Source: Cryomorphaceae bacterium | GTDB lineage: Bacteria > Bacteroidota > Bacteroidia > Flavobacteriales > Schleiferiaceae | Assembly: GCA_003451355.1 (NCBI GenBank) | Contig: DMDX01000115.1 | Span: 1-7,448 of the forward strand | Length of the DNA: 7,448 nucleotides | Reading direction: 5' to 3' | In this document: piece after piece, positions 6,453 through 7,448 of the stretch | Layout of the letters: every line of letters starts with the position of its first letter | Numbering within the stretch: the stretch's first letter is position 1 | Made by a program: the position numbers and the translations under genes | The notes under the pieces: model-generated | Databases searched by the model: none | What the model was told of the DNA's origin: nothing | The model's input: the letters and a program-made list of their open reading frames with translations, nothing else

Positions 6453-7448
6453 TTAGGCGCGGGTAAGTTCGTGAACCACGGATTCCTGGTCGAGCGCTTT
6501 AAGGAGCTCAGCCGTGCGTTCTGGGTGGGTATCGCTGATAAAGATTTGGCCAAATCGGTGGTCGTTGACCATGCGAATGAGGCCCTCAACGCGCTGCGCA
6601 TCGAGCTTGTCAAAGACGTCGTCGAGCAGCAAGATGGGCTTTCGACCAAGTGCTTGGTGAAGCACTTCAAACGCGGCGAGCTTGAGGGCAATCAAGAAAC
6701 TCTTTTGCTGTCCTTGCGAACCGACGCGCTGCAGCGGATGACCGTGCAACGTGAAGTCGAGGTCTTCGCGGTGCGGACCCGCCGAGGTAAACTGCAGCAC
6801 TCGGTCTTTTGAAAGGCGTTCCGCAAGCAGATCCGCCATACTCTGCTCTGCCAAAAGGCTTTCGTAGCGGAGCTCTACCTGCTCGCGTCCGCCCGAAATG
6901 CCTTCGTAGGCCTCTTGAAGCATCGGGGTGAATTGGGCGGCAAACGCGTTTCGCGCGGCAAAAATTACGGGCGCGTACTCGCTGAGTTGATGGTCGTAGA
7001 GCTCGAGCATATCGGCCTGAAACGTTCGGTTAGCCGCGAAGTACTTGAGCAGGGCGTTGCGCTGCTTGAGGGCCCGCTGGTAGTTTTGAAGGGCGTCGAG
7101 GTATCCGCGGTCGGATTGGGCAATGACGGCGTCCATGAACTTGCGGCGAACTTCGGATCCGCCGTGCAGCAAAACGTGGTCGCCCGGACTAATCATGACT
7201 ACGGGAAAGCGACCCAAGTGCTCCGACAAGCGCGAGTACTCGGCGTCATCTGCTTTAAATACTTTTTTCTCGCTTCGCTTTAATCCGCAGTAGACGGGTG
7301 TGGTACCAGATTCCGCGCGAAATTCGCCCTGAACCACCAAGAAGGGCGCGTCAAACTGAATGCAGTGGGCGTCGCTCGAGTGAAAGTAGCTCCGCGTCAT
7401 GCAGAGCAGGTGCACGGCGTCGAGCACCGAAGTTTTGCCCGAGCCATT
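6453..7448 (-). CDS. recF: DNA replication/repair protein RecF (5' end cut by window edge)
   Basis: RecF is an SMC-like ATPase that binds gapped DNA with RecO and RecR and helps load RecA at single-strand gaps. 331 residues are visible. The first are NGSGKTS, the end of the Walker A motif, so roughly 30 N-terminal residues lie beyond the right edge. The GTG at 7427, which could pass for a start, is an internal Val codon just after Walker A. Further family marks, numbered from the first visible residue, are SAGPHRED (222-229), the ABC signature GSQGQQKS (243-250), Walker B ILLLDD (272-277) followed by VFDKLD, and the switch segment FISDTHPE. The middle part is the helical arm. No truncation or frameshift appears in the visible part. 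It is the upstream gene of a pair with DUF721. Its promoter is outside the window. Neither dnaA, dnaN nor gyrB is visible beside it on the downstream side, unlike in the classical origin-region cluster. Confidence 0.96.
   Translation of the reverse strand, partial: NGSGKTSVLDAVHLLCMTRSYFHSSDAHCIQFDAPFLVVQGEFRAESGTTPVYCGLKRSEKKVFKADDAEYSRLSEHLGRFPVVMISPGDHVLLHGGSEVRRKFMDAVIAQSDRGYLDALQNYQRALKQRNALLKYFAANRTFQADMLELYDHQLSEYAPVIFAARNAFAAQFTPMLQEAYEGISGGREQVELRYESLLAEQSMADLLAERLSKDRVLQFTSAGPHREDLDFTLHGHPLQRVGSQGQQKSFLIALKLAAFEVLHQALGRKPILLLDDVFDKLDAQRVEGLIRMVNDHRFGQIFISDTHPERTAELLKALDQESVVHELTRA

Noticed and set aside
6315..6812. A 165-codon open frame on the plus strand
   Set aside because: It is antisense to DUF721 and the 3' part of recF, which both have clear family motifs.
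7425..7427. GTG as a recF start codon
   Set aside because: The frame stays open to the window edge and encodes NGSGKTS just upstream, the Walker A motif, so this is an internal Val codon.
1..7448. Search for a defence, mobile or otherwise undescribed system
   Set aside because: All stretches over about 80 nt are accounted for by conserved housekeeping genes. There are no direct-repeat arrays, transposase or integrase motifs, att-like repeats or compositional breaks that I can see.

Overview
The window looks like a piece of chromosomal housekeeping DNA from a Bacteroidota bacterium, probably a Flavobacteriales-like lineage with unusually high GC for that group (my impression by eye, not counted). 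The evidence is the gene content: a DUF349 protein with the 'ENN-GFF' C-terminal signature, a cyclophilin-FKBP fusion lipoprotein, a GldI-like FKBP lipoprotein next to a DHH phosphoesterase, and a short DUF721 protein directly after recF. The start codons lack clear Shine-Dalgarno sequences, and the ndk leader carries a TAnnTTTG-type -7 element, as used by the Bacteroidota primary sigma factor. I see no mobile element, CRISPR array, tRNA, rRNA or phage signal.

Layout from left to right: (1) on the plus strand, the 3' part of a DUF349 gene (cut by the left edge) is followed after 3 nt by uvrB, so the two are probably co-transcribed. (2) A symmetric hairpin at 2892-2919 ends uvrB and also the minus-strand operon that converges on it. 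(3) That operon, read right to left from 5610 to 2937, encodes a DHH/DHHA1 phosphoesterase (nanoRNase/pAp-phosphatase type), a small GldI-like FKBP lipoprotein and a large cyclophilin-FKBP lipoprotein. Its genes overlap by 13 and 4 nt. (4) A 54-nt divergent spacer holds the ndk promoter, and ndk reads rightward. (5) Two back-to-back hairpins (6104-6157) separate ndk from the converging minus-strand pair recF and DUF721/DciA-like. recF is cut by the right edge just inside its Walker A motif.

Functionally the region combines genome maintenance (UvrB in excision repair, RecF in gap repair, a DciA-like probable helicase loader), nucleotide and RNA-end metabolism (Ndk, DHH phosphoesterase) and envelope protein folding (two lipid-anchored immunophilin-type proteins). 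The nearly unbroken gene packing, with terminators only between converging genes, is typical of core genome. I found no convincing undescribed system. The points most worth a second look are the pairing of a degenerate with an intact FKBP lipoprotein, the oppositely oriented terminator pair, and the N-terminal extension of UvrB.
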